Shown here: positions 33,301-46,180 of the stretch, piece by piece
Position numbering within the stretch: the first letter of the stretch is position 1
Layout of the letters: each line of letters opens with the position of its first letter
Assembly (NCBI GenBank): GCA_020631735.1
Contig: CM036188.1
Coordinates: 10,086,214-10,150,213, forward strand
From: Saccharum officinarum
Lineage: Eukaryota; Streptophyta; Magnoliopsida; Poales; Poaceae
Direction: 5' to 3'
Length of the DNA: 64,000 nt
Notes under the pieces: generated by a model
The model's input: only the letters and a program-made list of their open reading frames with translations
What the model was told of the DNA's origin: nothing
Databases searched by the model: none
Made by a program: the position numbers and the translations under genes

Positions 33301-35617
33301 AATCTAATTTCTCTGTGCAAATTCCAATTTCAGTAACTCAGTAAAACTGTTATATCTCAAGCTACAGACGTCCAATTCAGATGATCTTTACATGGTTGGA
33401 AAGCTTACAAAATGATCTACAACTTTTATTCACAACACTTTTTCTGAATCTGTCAAATAATTGGCCAAAAACTGAACTTAACCGAAACTGTTTCAGAATT
33501 CCAGACTGTGCAGTAACTCCAACTTGAAACAGGTATATCTCTTAGCTCATAATAGATATTAAAGTGATTCTTCTGGGGTTGGAAAGATATAGAAGTCTAA
33601 TTATTCCCAGTAAAATTTCTTAAATTTCTCATGAACGGATTTTAAGTTATTTCTAAAACATCCCAGACTGATCCAAAAATCAGCAAAGGACAGAACTATG
33701 TTCACCTCATAACCAACTAATATATTTTGATCAAACTTAATATTCTTAACCATAGAACTTGTAGGCATGTCTACAAAACTCCAGCACACATTACAAAGAT
33801 CCAAATCACACATTATCACATTAACAATCCATCAATCACATAATTGTTCACACCACAAACTGACTCTCAAAACAATCCAACTTAAAATTGACTCGCAACT
33901 ACTATCGTTCTTATTACATAGGGATTTTTCCTATTTCCTAGTTAAGTTTCTAATAAATCTTGGGACGACCTAACTCCGCCCTTAATTGGTCAATCTCCTT
34001 ATAGGCTTGCTCCTTAAGTTCATTTTCCTTCAGCAACTCTTATCCAATGATGATGCCACAAGCTCATAACCAACTTTATAAATGTCTCCTTTAGACCCTT
34101 ATGATTCTTATAGATGTTCTAACATGTTACCACTCTGAGAATGAATACCTGCGCTCGATAGTGACTTTACAACCATGTAGCTAGCTGATGCTTCCAGGTG
34201 ACGAAATAGAACATATAAACCTCCATCTTGTATCGTCTTTTAGTTCGACAAACCCTCTTAAGAAGAGATCAACTAGAGTACACCAAAGGATAGCTTGCAT
34301 TTGTTTCTGAGTGATAACTACTATCGTGTCCTTCTATCATGTCAAAGAGACTCATGAGCATATGCAAGAACAAGTAACCTGCACTTCCTCACGAGCAGAA
34401 AAATAGCAGTGCAGAAATACAGTTATATCTCGAGTTCTACGAATCCGATGATATTGTAGCTTATACCGTTGGAAAGATTATCAAATTTACTACAACTTCC
34501 TTATAGAATTCTTCTCCAGATTCTGCAGTTAAGGTAGTCGAAAACTGTGCACAACAGAAACTATTCCAGATTGCTGACAGCACAGATGCGTCGCCTTGTG
34601 ATTTTCATAACTCCCAAACCATAGTAGCTATCAGGACGGTTCTTACGGTCAGAGAAAGATATTGAAGTCTACTATTGTCCAGAATTTATCCATGATTTTT
34701 GGGCATCCAAAAATAGAGATATAAGCTAAGGAAGACAGACTGCTATAAAAAAACAGGATAAGGTAGAAACGAGATTCAAAGACACTAGAGAGATAGATAA
34801 CACTAATCTTCAAGTCTTCATGCTTCTTTGCTTTGTGTTGATGAGATATAAGACATGGATCGAGAATAGCCAAAAGATGACAAGAAAGATAAGGTTTGAT
34901 CTTTAGTTCTTCATGCCTCCTCATGCCTCGTCGCTTGAGATATTCAGGACTTGCTGTTGTTGATAGCAGATGCTACCCCACTTAACAAAGATTTTGGTCC
35001 ACTTGACGATGTCATTGAAGGCAACACTTTCTCTAAAGCTTGCTGCTAATGATAAGTCCTTCATGTGTTGATCATCCATTAAGATGAGATTAATAAGGTA
35101 GCATGACAACCAAGGGTAGACAGGAACGGTGTAAGAGAAAATGGCAAGAATTAGGATCGATTGAAAGATAAGTAAGATACAAGATGGCACTACCCCACTT
35201 AACATAGATCGAGCTACTTCTCAAGACTTATACCTTCCGGGCCTACCTTTGAAACACGAGAACAAGAATAACACACAAGCAACACATCAAGCAAAACAAG
35301 CACACATCACATCATCGGTACTACACGTGTTTCTTCAATAATGGTGGTCATCCTAAGAAAAAATATGGATGATGAAAAGCCATCGAATCTTTGAACCAGG
35401 TAAGATCAGAAAACTTTTAGTAAAAACAATATAAAACAAAATCCAAGGTAGTAAGAAATAATAGCTCAAAGGAAAGCTATCAAGGATGGGATACAACAAG
35501 ACAAGGAAGAAGAAATAGTCAAAATCAATGAGTCAAGGGATGACAAAATAGTTTTATAGTAAAATAAGTTCTAGAATACGTCCAGTGCTACTTGGCATAC
35601 GTCCTACAGTCAACACC
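33301..35617 (-). other. Non-coding interior of the Tekay-like element
   Basis: 2.3 kb where gag, protease and RT would be expected; no homology to them is readable in any frame. It contains two diverged copies of the same text (about 33330-33700 and 34410-34720), each with a GTTGGAAAG word, CTACAACTT and a GAAAGATAT..AAGTCTA stretch. Confidence 0.6.
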
Positions 35618-35629
35618 GCTCTGATACCA
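35618..35629 (-). other. Primer binding site (initiator tRNA-Met type)
   Basis: Minus strand TGGTATCAGAGC, three bases inside the 5' LTR. It is the classical complement of the 3' end of plant initiator tRNA-Met used by many LTR elements. Confidence 0.9.
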
Positions 35630-35632
35630 CTC

Positions 35633-38523
35633 TGTTACACCCGGTTTTCTAAAGAACAAAACCAGGCTAATCATATGTGTGCCCAGGAAGTCCACACATA
35701 TGCCAGAATGAAAAAGTATCAGAAACAATGTTATTATATAACGTATACATAGCTATATTAACACTTACATCAGAGTATCGCGGAACGGTGACTAATCTTC
35801 GGGCTCCATTCTTCTCAGGGACGGCTGACTGGGGGTAACATATGCCTAGCACTTCTACTAGTCTTCTGGAAACTCCACTACACTTTTGTCCTTTTTCCGA
35901 GTAGCATCTTATTACACACTGGAGTGTTGGGGAAATAGCAAGAGTGAGTCCATATCGAACTCAACAAGTATAACACAGGGTTCATGAGGCTCAAAAAGGC
36001 TAGACACTGTTTAACTACGTTCAGCTTTTAATCATCATATAATTAGCAATTGAGTAGCATCAAGGTAATCCAAATCCCATTAATGAATCAATGATCAATT
36101 GTAATAAGGATAATGAATAGCATTAACATGAGCATAATAATAATCAACAATAATTAAGCATGATATAACGATGGTGATCAACTATTCTGTAAGAATTCCC
36201 AAGGCCGCTCGTATCCGTGAGCATGGCTAGTATACCAGTTTTTAACTCTGCGCAGAGGTGTACACTTTCACTGTGAGTCATGATTTCCAAATGCATGGGT
36301 TTGCAAGGCCCAAAACATCAGAGACCATATAAAGCCATTCAAAAGTTCGTCTAACAAGTTAGGGCCATTAGATTCACTCGGCAGGCAGATGTAGAACCCC
36401 CCTTCCCTGTGGCACAACAACCGCAGCCTATACACACTAGGCCAGGGGCTCGCACTACACCCAACGTGGCAAGCCATTCTTACGCCATTTAAGGTAACCT
36501 CTAACAAGTTAGAAAAGGTCTCTTGAACAACTAGAGCCAGAGCCATATAGCCCTCACAGCTGTACTGTATGTCCCGGTTATCACTTACAGGTAAGTCCTT
36601 ATGGAGAGTAACCAGAGCAACAATATAACCCCTTGCTCTAGCCCCCTTTTCAACAGTAATAAAATCATCTTAATGGTTGATTGCATAATCCATTAGTCAA
36701 ATTACAAGATCATTGTTCATAATTAAGCGCTAGCAATAGCTACCCAAATGCATAACCCATAGGTGACAAGGAAACAAGATATCAATAGCTAAGTTATAAT
36801 CTCTATGGTTGTCAAGAAAGACACATGCATATGTATAATAATTTCAGTGAATAGGTAACAAGGATGGTCCCATGTTATACTTGCCTTATTCAAAGCTTTC
36901 CTGATGATACTGCTGGTCTGGCTCAAAATAATACTCTTGATCGTCCAGATACTGCTCACCTTCTATACTCGATCATCAATCAACAACACACATGCATCCA
37001 ATCAAACATACACGAAGCAAACAAAGAGATACAATTAGAACAGTACACCAACAATAACAAAACAGTAATAAAAGTTTATAAAACTCTTCTACACGTTTCT
37101 ACGATCACACAGACGCAAAGATCACCAAATTCGGAGTTAAAACGTGAAAGTTATGAATTTTTCTAAGATTTCCTATAGATAAATAAATACTCAATTATAA
37201 ACTCGAAAAATAAATTATCAAAACCAACTGTACAACTACACTAACATGTAGAGCTCACAAATACGAACCTAACGCCACTTGAACGGATCAAATCGGAGTT
37301 AAAACGAAGTTTTTATGACCAAAACAATTCTAGTGGCAAAACTGTAATTTCCTGAAAACGTATTTTTGAATAAATCGGTAGAAAATACGCTTTCAAAACA
37401 CGAAAACGGCTTTCAGGATATTGCGCTAAGGATCGCGGGTTGATTACTAAAAAGCTGAGGGTCTCTTTAACAAATTTACCTGCGAAGGGGTAAGTTCTAA
37501 TCTGGGCCGTTGATCTCGATTTGGACGGCTTGTGTTCATCATCAAGTCTACAGTGCTCATACCGGTCACCCTCTTCATGTCCGGCCGGCGGCTCCCCATG
37601 GCCGGCGTGCTCCACCTCGCCGGAGGTGACGACTCTCCCCATATAGACCATGGTTCACCACGCATCCGACCCCAATCGGAAGAGGAGATCACCGCGAACC
37701 CATCTATGCGATCTAGGGAAGCTACGACGGCTTGAGAACGAGACGCGGCTCGGAAAGAACAGCGGCGCCATTGCCGGCTCGCGGAAAGCTTCAAAAGCTC
37801 GATTCGAAACCTCTCCAATCAAAAGAAAAGCATGAGAAGGTAGAGGAGAAGAGTGTGGACTCACCAATGCAAAGAATACGGCCTCAAACCACCCGAAGGC
37901 TCCCTAACCGATCTACCGCCGGCCTTCAACAGCCTCAAGCCCTAGTACTCGATTTCACGTGGTGGAACTCGCGATTTAGGTGAAAAACGGAAAGAGGAGG
38001 GTCATGGCTTCTTATTTGTAGCTCCAAATCGTCGTATTCGGGTAGGAAATCCCGGTTATATCGGCAACAATCGGTGGTGGTCGCCCACGAGTTTGGCTCG
38101 GTTACGACACGAGGGAAAGAAGACGACTGACAAGCGGCCCCTACCCGTCAGCGAAATGAGAAGGGAGGGAAGGCACGGCTGGTTTTCTTGGGCCGGCCCA
38201 CGCGGCGAAGGCGCGGAAGGAAAGGGCAGCGGCCCACCTACGCAAGCGCGGGGGAAACAGGCCGCTCCAACGGGCCTTCGGGCCGCCAGGGAGAAGGTAA
38301 ATGATTTTCTTCTTTTTTTCTCCTTTCTTTTCTTTATTTGCTTGTCTTCAAACTATTCCAAACAAAATTTTTCAAGCCAAATCAAAATAAAATAAAATAA
38401 AACCACTTCTCAAAATAAATAAATGCAACAGCATGAATGCAACACCAAAAATTCTTTTTAAAATTTTAATTCTCTTTCTCTAAATTATTTAAAATTTATT
38501 TCTCCTAAAATTTGGGTGTTACA
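35633..38523 (-). repeat. 5' LTR (in element sense) of the Tekay-like element
   Basis: 2891 bp, plus strand TGTTACACCC to GGGTGTTACA. Partner of the LTR at 28230-31121 with about 99% identity by eye. Most differences are transitions, and there is a single-base indel at about 37889. Confidence 0.95.
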
Positions 38524-38735
38524 TTCAACTCTTGAGTACTGTAACGTAGCTAGGTGAAACAATTGTTTATGCCGTTGTTAAGCTAAGATTGTGGGCTAGG
38601 ACCTATAATCTATTTTTTTTATAAAATGTAAGAGGCAAAATTTTAATGTTGAAGTTATAGTAACTAAAGTTTTAGAATAAGAAGTGGATAAAAAAACTGC
38701 AACTAAAAATATTAAAAGTCGAAAGCCAAAATCTA

Positions 38736-38976
38736 GGCCATGTTTAGTGTGCAATTTTTTTAAAAAAAACACTGTAGCACTTTCATTTGTATTTGACAAA
38801 CTTTGTCCAATCATAGATTAACTTAACTTAAAAGATTCGTCTCGATATTTACAGACAAACTATGCAATTAGTTATTTTTTTTACCTACATTTAATACTTC
38901 ATACATGTGCTGACATATGCGATGTGACGGGAAATCTTGAAAACTTTTTGTATTTTGACATGAACTAAACAAGGCC
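38736..38976. mobile_element. MITE, GGCCATGTTTAG...CTAAACAAGGCC, 241 bp
   Basis: Terminal inverted repeats with a 3-bp target duplication CTA (38733-38735 and 38977-38979). Internal AGATTCGTCTCG and ACTGTAGCACTTTC words are shared with the MITEs near 24.9 and 50.7 kb. Confidence 0.8.
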
Positions 38977-39055
38977 CTAGATCCCTGATGTCACAGAAAC
39001 CAATGCAAAAGAGCTGATATAACCATCTTATCAAACTAAAAATATACTAAATAGT

Positions 39056-39290
39056 ACAATTCGTATCGATTTTTTCCACCCTTAATGTCTAGCCAGTGTC
39101 CAAATACTGTTCTTTGGAATTCTACAAGAGCATCAATCAGCTTAGTGTCCAAATTTGAAATTTAACCGTTGTTCTTGACTGGGCCCCTTTCTGCCATTTT
39201 TTTGGGCCGGTGGATTGTGTTTTCTTTTTTAAATTTTTGGGCTAAAATAAATGGAAAATACTAATTCCGTTGTACTTTCATTGGGACGTG
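39056..39290. repeat. Dispersed ~230-bp repeat, copy A
   Basis: Closely matches 62480-62705 in direct orientation (shared words TTCCACCC, AATGTCTAGC, TTCTTTGGAATTC, TTTTTTTGGGCC). Non-coding. Both copies sit just left of an LTR insertion. Confidence 0.7.
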
Positions 39291-39349
39291 CCGGCGCCTG
39301 GACGTCCGACTGGATAGGATTTCGTCGGACAGTCGTTTCCCACGTGCGC

Positions 39350-42300
39350 TATAGCAGAACCGACCAATTATACGAGATTAAGTAAGAAAATCATCCACCG
39401 AGCAGACGATTTAGCAAACTTAAGCCCGTATAACCCGGTAGTCCGTGAAATCACGACGGATTTCAAACCAACTTACATACCCGTCAAGATCGTAATAAGT
39501 TTAGCGGTCACCATCACAAGTTACATAAAAGTTCGCGTCGCAAATACATCAGAGTTTAAACATAGTTATTATAAACCAGTTTTAAATAAAAATAGCGGAA
39601 GCATTGTTCAAATCACACACTCACACAGAGTTCAAAATAAGGTGCCAGCTCAGGATCATCTCCAACAAAAGCATCAGACGAGATGTAGCGAATGACCATT
39701 GCCCATGGTCCTAAGCTTCTCCCATCGCAGGATAAAGGCAGTTGATACAGTAGCCGTAATACATCTACCCATCTGCAACAAGTGGGAACAAAGCCCTGAG
39801 TACGAGAAAGTACTCAGCTAGACTTACCCGACAGAACCGAAAATAAAAGACACCAAGGATCATGAAAGGCTTTATTGTGGGGGTAGCTGACTCATTAACA
39901 AAAAGGTATTTTTAGCATTTAAAGAATCTTTCCAAAAGCTTTGCATCAAGTTAAATCTTTATTAACCTGTCAACTATATTTGCACCTGTACTAGAGTAAC
40001 ATGTAATTAAACAGGTAAGGATAACCAATGATCATTAATCAACTTCTATCATGTCATATACCATATAACTGTCCAAGTGTTCTATTAGAATTACTACGAT
40101 GAAGTAACTCAAGTCAAGTGTCTACTATCCAGTGAATGATGGCGATTCGAATCAATTATTAACCAGTTGGTAATTTATTCCTCACACAAACCTCACTTAC
40201 CCGCTAAAGTGAGATATTGGTAACCGAGTCAACCATTCAGGTAAAGTCTCGAGCTTGCCAGGAACCACATGTACTCGAGGGCCGCCCGACTGCTCTTTGG
40301 CCTTATCATCGCGCCCCCGCATCCTGCCACTACTGCTCCGGTACAGTGCGTTGCGGGCAATCCACTCGGCCCGAATAATCTCCCAGCTTTGCGGTCGAAA
40401 GGTACATTATTCGGCCAGCTAAATGTAAGGCATGCGTTCAACATGACTCGAGGCCCAACAACGGTCGGTCCTTAATCGACACAGACGGAACACACTACAG
40501 TCCGAAACCCTGCAAGTTTCCGTCCGGTCTCAATTTCACATTAACACTTAGTTATTCTCAGATGACATATTTTTTCAAGCAGATCTAGGTAACCACTTAT
40601 AGCTCACAGGTGACAGGAAATCACCCGACTTCTACTGGTCTAAGCAAGCTAAGCATTTCTAAACTGCGAATACCAAGGTAACAAGGATATGGTAGAACAG
40701 GGTAAACAAGGTATAATGCAGCAACGGTTGCAAACAACTCCTAAACGTAATGCATCAGTTAAGTAAAGTATTAATAAAATATTTACAAACCAAGGGAGAA
40801 AAATGCTTCGGGGCTTGCCTCTTTCGAAAGATCTCGGACGATGGTCTGGACACTCTGGAAGATCCTCACCGACCTCCTCGCCGGCCTCGGGCACCTCCTG
40901 CTCTTGCACCTCGGTCTGCTCTTCCGGCTCCTCGGGAACTGCTACCGAAGTTACTTCCTGCGATCCTGTATGATGCAAACGTATAAGTGCTCATGCCTAG
41001 GTGCATTGCAGAGATGACATGTAATGATCATGATGAATAAAATGTGGATGAATAGGTTTCACTTTATTGCATAAAGTAGGAGTACAACTCTTCTATAAGG
41101 TAGTCAACATCATCCAAGAACATGTACTCGTATACTACTACCAACATTCTCTATCATGTCAAGTCACCACAGAAATTTAAGATGTTTCAAAGATACACCA
41201 AAGAAAATCCTTTTAACTAGTTATGCATTAATAAGGTTAATTAAACCCTAATTACAACTAGGTTTGAACAGCAACACCTATTTTGGTAGCACAGAAAAAT
41301 CTGAGAAAATTACAGTAGCTTACCATCATCTAATCTAGCATGCCATAAAAATTTCATTGCATTTGGATTACAAGAACTGCCTACACAAAAATAACAAGCT
41401 AGGGCCTAAAAATAAGCATAAAAATACTTTATACTATGAAAAGTATCAAACAACAGATTTATCATTTTTCCTACATTCTACACAATAAATAATCACTATA
41501 TAAAAATTATTACATGCAGGTTTTATTCATATTTTTCTCTCTAGCAAAAATAACAATTATTTATAATATTACACACTTGTACTACACATAAGAATTTTTA
41601 TACAGAACATGCATGGTATATATTTTTACTAGAAAGTACATCACAAAAGAAAATTATTGCAAGTGGAACCAAATTTTTCTGAGTTTTCTATGATTTATTA
41701 CATATTTAACAAGAAAACAACAATTTCAGTGATTAAATAAAAACCCTACAGAAAAATATCATAAAACTAACATACAACATTTTTAAACTGTAGATCTACT
41801 CATGAGAAACACTACAAAATTTGTTTCACCATTTTTGGAGCTATAAATCTTGAGTTATAAAATTTTAAAGCCTTAAAACAAAACTGGAAATTCATTTCCT
41901 AAATCATTTCGAAAATTCAGCCGCTGAAACGCTGGGTGCACCTGGTGCAGTGCACACACGTCCCTCTACTCCGACTAACAGTGGGACCCGAGGCCCTACA
42001 TGCCACTCACACACGCCCACCGGGGAGGCCACCGGCGGCGGAACTCGTCGCCGGTGAGGTCTCCGGCGGAAAGACGGCCACCACCACACTCCACTTGACG
42101 ACCCGCATCCAATGGGCTACACAAGGGAGGTGCTAGAGCAAGGGAGCGTGGTCGCCGGCGGGCATGGCGGCACGGCGGCGCTGGCGCACGACGGCCGGAG
42201 CAAGCCACCGTAACGCCCAACGAGGTGCGCGCGAGCTCCGTGGGATGATGGCGAGCACAAAAAGCGGCCCAAAAGGGAGAGAGGAAGGTTGAGGAGGCGC

Positions 42301-43331
42301 CAGCCACGGTGAGCCGAGCCAGGCGGCCATGGCGCCGCTGCGGAGGAAAACTGCCGCACGGGCCTCACCAAGGTGCGAATGCGGTCCAATTCGGATGCAC
42401 GGGTTGGCGGAGGTCGAGGCAGAGCTGCTAGCGGATGCAATCAGGAAATGGAGGTGCGTGTGGGGAGTTCGACGCCGGCGAACCGAGCGGCAGTGCGCGG
42501 TGGCGAGAGCTTTCGCTCGGCTTGCGGCTACGGTGGAGGGCAAGTGCGCGAGCGCGGAGGGAAGCAGGGGGCAGAGGAGAAGTAGGCGGAGACAGTGCGC
42601 GAGCGCGGGGGCCACAGCGGCCAAGCGCGAGGCGTCGCCGGCATGTGGCCGCCATGCGGCGGGCGCGCTCTGCCGCGGTCGCTAGCGCTGCGGGCGAGCG
42701 AGCGGGAGAAGGAGGCGCGCGGCTGGGCTGGGCCGAGGTGGAGGCGGGTCGCGTGCGTGAGAGCGGGGGCGGGGCGCGGAGCAGGCCGGGCCGACTTCAG
42801 CTGTTGGGCCGGAAGGGAGGCGACGGCCCGGTAAAGCTGAGAAATTGATTTTCTTTTCTAAATAAAATTCCAGATTTTATAATTTGATTCAAATTCAAAT
42901 TTTGGAGATGAAAAAGGCAATTTCACAAGTTGCCCCCAAAACAAAAGTTGTTCAAAATTTAATTCTCCACAACTTTCATTTAGGGCACTTTTCAAAATTC
43001 TAAATAGATTTTGAATTAGTGATTTAAAGTCCAAATTTTAAATAAAAACTCATTTTTCTGGAATATTTTTAAAAGCAAAATTTAGGGAGATTTTGAATAC
43101 AAAAAATTGCTCCAAAAATCATGTTAATTAGTTCTAAGTCATTTAGATTTATAGCCAAACAAATTTTACCACTCTTAGCTAGCAATTGCAATAAGTTAGG
43201 GTTCAAATATATGTTTTTCATAATTTAATTAATTCCAACTTAAAATTGCCATATGATGATGAACATGCATGAAATGCTAATGATCATGATTTTCAGATGT
43301 GAATGCATGCTTAACACCCAGGGGTGTTACA
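39350..43331 (-). mobile_element. Solo LTR, 3982 bp, Ty3/gypsy-like
   Basis: Flanked by a 5-bp target duplication TGCGC (39345-39349 and 43332-43336). On the minus strand it starts TGTAACACCC, and it ends CTGCTATA where CTGCTACA is expected, so the terminal CA has mutated. The start word matches that of large-LTR Tekay-type elements. It holds no internal genes. GC-rich frames at 41904-42850 lie in the LTR and are not genes. The AT-rich half (41000-41880) has no features. Confidence 0.85.
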
Positions 43332-43336
43332 TGCGC

Positions 43337-43608
43337 ATGCACAGTATGTCCCCTGTCCGCCAACTCGCCTTGCCAGCATGCGCATCACGCCGTCGTCGCA
43401 TTCGTAGGACTCGCTCGCTATCCGCCCTGCCCTGCTTGATTTGACCCGCCCCCATCCGTTCGCCCCTCCCTGCAGGCGTACCCCGTCCCGTCGTGCCCTC
43501 GACCGTCGGCCCCCAGCGCCCTCCGCGTGCCACATCCACTGGCCACCCGCTCGTGCCCCCCATTCCCTAGCGCCCGTGTCGTGCCACCATTAATCCCCCC
43601 GTGCCCCC
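43337..43608. other. GC-rich non-coding remnant
   Basis: CCGCC/CGTGCC-rich sequence between two LTR insertions, probably part of an older element whose other side continues at 48616. No gene recognised. Confidence 0.35.
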
Positions 43609-44744
43609 TGAAAGTCCTTAGTTTGGTTTTGGATAATTGATGAAACCTAAGTACTAATCATATGTGCTTGAGTGTTGATAGCAAAAGGTGATTGGTACAC
43701 TCCTAACTGATGGCAAGATGCATGTTGATCATGATGACTTGGTGCCATACTTGGAGAAGAAGAGGAGATGGAGTGCATTCCTATGGAGCTCAAGGCAAAG
43801 GTATAGATAGGATTTGCTTTTTATGATCAAGACATCATAGAGGGTGTGATCACACTTAGGATCAATAGCCATACTATAAAGAGGGGAATTTCTAGGGCTA
43901 TTGATCACTTAAGTGCCACTAGATGAGGATTCATTTGCATATGCATTTAGATCTAGTGGTGAGCTAACTTAACGCCTCAAAAATGATTGTGAAAATGCTA
44001 ACACACATGCACATGGCGATGTACACTTGGTGATGTTAGCATATTTGCAAAGGCGGTGGTGTTTGAGCAGTAGAGATGAGTTTGGGGCCCTCTCTCCCTC
44101 CTGCCGAGCTTGCGAGGCGGGATTTGACGTTTTTTGTGAAAGTGGAACGCCTATTTTCCACTACACCGAAGGCGGAGATTTTCTCTAAGTCATCGTGGAT
44201 AGAAACGGAGACGAACGGAGGTCACTGGTGTGACCAGACGCTGAACCGAACGCGGTCTCGGCATGTCCGGACGCGCCCGGTCAGTGACAACAGCAGTATG
44301 GCGCATGGACTGGGGTTTATCACCGGCACGTACGGTCACTCGCTGGACCGGCGCGTCCGGTCAGGCGCTAGAGGGACAACGAACACGAAGGGTCGATCGG
44401 ACGCATCTGGTCGTGTGTGGATGCTTACTGGAATCGACCAGACGCTGTCACTGTGGCATCCGATTAGTTTAAGCGGCACGTCCGATCGCGTGGTCAGCAA
44501 CGCGAATCAGTGGCGACCGGACGCCTCGGCGCGTCCGATCAATTTTGATCGGCGCATTCGGTCACTCTAGTGCATGAACGAGTACATTTAAGTGACCGTT
44601 ATGATTGAACGAACGAGATTCAAAACGAGACACGTGGCGTTCATCGAGGAAGTCGCGCAGGCGTGACCGGACGCTGTGACCGCGTCCAGTCACAATGACT
44701 GGCGTGTCCGGTCAGTGCGCAGGCAGCGACAACTTGTCTCTAAC

Positions 44745-45836
44745 GGCTATTTCGTGTTGGGCTGCTTATAAATACTTGTTGGCCAGCTTTGGGGGAGACT
44801 CTCTTGGATATTTTGACTCTCCAACTCCTCTTGAGCTGAGCACATCCCCTTCCACTCATCTACCTTGCTTGATTGCCTTATCAAAATGAGATTGAGTAAT
44901 CTCAAGTGCATTTGCGTGTGAGTTTGCATCTAGTTGGCACTTAGGTGTTCTTTTGCTGTGGAATTCTTGTTTCTCTTGGTGGTTGCCGCCACCTAGATGG
45001 CTTGGAGCAGCGGAGGAGGTCCGACACGAGTTGGAGATTGTTCATGGCCGGCTCCGGTGACTTGTGAGGTGCTTTGCACCTTCCCCGGCGAAGAGCCATA
45101 AGGTAGCTCTAATATATTGCGTGTGTCATTGAGTTACCTCACTAGTGGTAGGTTCTAGCGGTTCTCTTGGAGAGCTTGGGTGTGGATTCCCAATTAGCCG
45201 CCGAGCCATGTAGCGTTTGGTCGGCCCGAAGCAGGCACATTGTTGAGCTTAATGGCTCTATTCTTTGGGGGACGCTTATAAATAGTTGGTGGCTATTTCG
45301 TGTTGGGCTGCTTATAAATACTTGTTGGCCAGCTTTGGGGGAGACTCTCTTGGATATTTTGACTCTCCAACTCCTCTTGAGCTGAGCACATCCCCTTCCA
45401 CTCATCTACCTTGCTTGATTGCCTTATCAAAATGAGATTGAGTAATCTCAAGTGCATTTGCGTGTGAGTTTGCATCTAGTTGGCACTTAGGTGTTCTTTT
45501 GCTGTGGAATTCTTGTTTCTCTTGGTGGTTGCCGCCACCTAGATGGCTTGGAGCAGCGGAGGAGGTCCGACACGAGTTGGAGATTGTTCATGGCCGGCTC
45601 CGGTGACTTGTGAGGTGCTTTGCACCTTCCCCGGCGAAGAGCCATAAGGTAGCTCTAATATATTGTGTGTGTCATTGAGTTACCTCACTAGTGGTAGGTT
45701 CTAGCGGTTCTCTTGGAGAGCTTGGGTGTGGATTCCCAATTAGCCGCCGAGCCATGTAGCGTTTGGTCGGCCCGAAGCAGGCACATTGTTGAGCTTAATG
45801 GCTCTATTCTTTGGGGGACGCTTATAAATAGTTGGT
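44745..45836 (+). repeat. 546-bp tandem duplication inside the LTR
   Basis: Copies 44745-45290 and 45291-45836 begin GGCTATTTCGTGTTGG and differ at only one position I can find (C at about 45120 against T at about 45666). Each copy carries a CTTATAAATA box near its start and another at its end. The sequence after 45836 starts a third, diverged version of the module. Confidence 0.93.
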
Positions 45837-46180
45837 GGCTAGCTCTTGGGAGTTCTCTTAGCATTTTGATCACCTTGACATCCTCTTGAGCTGAGCATAC
45901 TCTCTCCCACTCATCTCCCTTGCTTGGTTGTGAATCCAAAGTGAGATTGGGTGATTACAAGTGTATTTGCTTGTAAGTTTGCATCTAGTAGCACTCGGGA
46001 ATCGTTTGAGCTGCAAGATTCTTGTTAATCTTGGTGGTTGTTGCCACCTAGATGGCTTGGAGCAGCGAAAGAGTTGTGGCAAGAATTGGTGATTGTTCTT
46101 GGCCACCTCCCGGTGATTGTGAGGGGTTCTTGTGCCTTCTCCGGCGGAGCACTAAAGACAACTCTAGTGGATTACGCATG

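Larger units (their letters stand above)
28230..38523 (-). mobile_element. Tekay/Del-like Ty3/gypsy retrotransposon, complete with both LTRs, defective
   Basis: A 10,294-bp element: LTR 28230-31121, interior 31122-35632, LTR 35633-38523, all inside a 5-bp target duplication TTCAA (28225-28229 and 38524-38528). Sense is minus. The primer binding site and polypurine tract are in the correct places. The interior encodes only degenerate RNase H, integrase and a chromodomain-like tail. Gag, protease and most of reverse transcriptase are absent. It therefore depended on proteins from other copies. By eye the LTRs differ at about 30 of 2,890 positions. Confidence 0.95.

Noticed and set aside
35618..35629. 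tRNA-like sequence
   Set aside because: Only the 12-base primer binding site complementary to initiator tRNA-Met; no cloverleaf follows.
28230..38523. The 2.9-kb repeats read as a gene duplication
   Set aside because: TG/CA termini, TTCAA target duplication, PBS, PPT and pol between them show they are LTRs.
41904..42850. GC-rich frames up to 163 codons
   Set aside because: They lie inside the solo LTR at 39350-43331, lack motifs and run in all frames.
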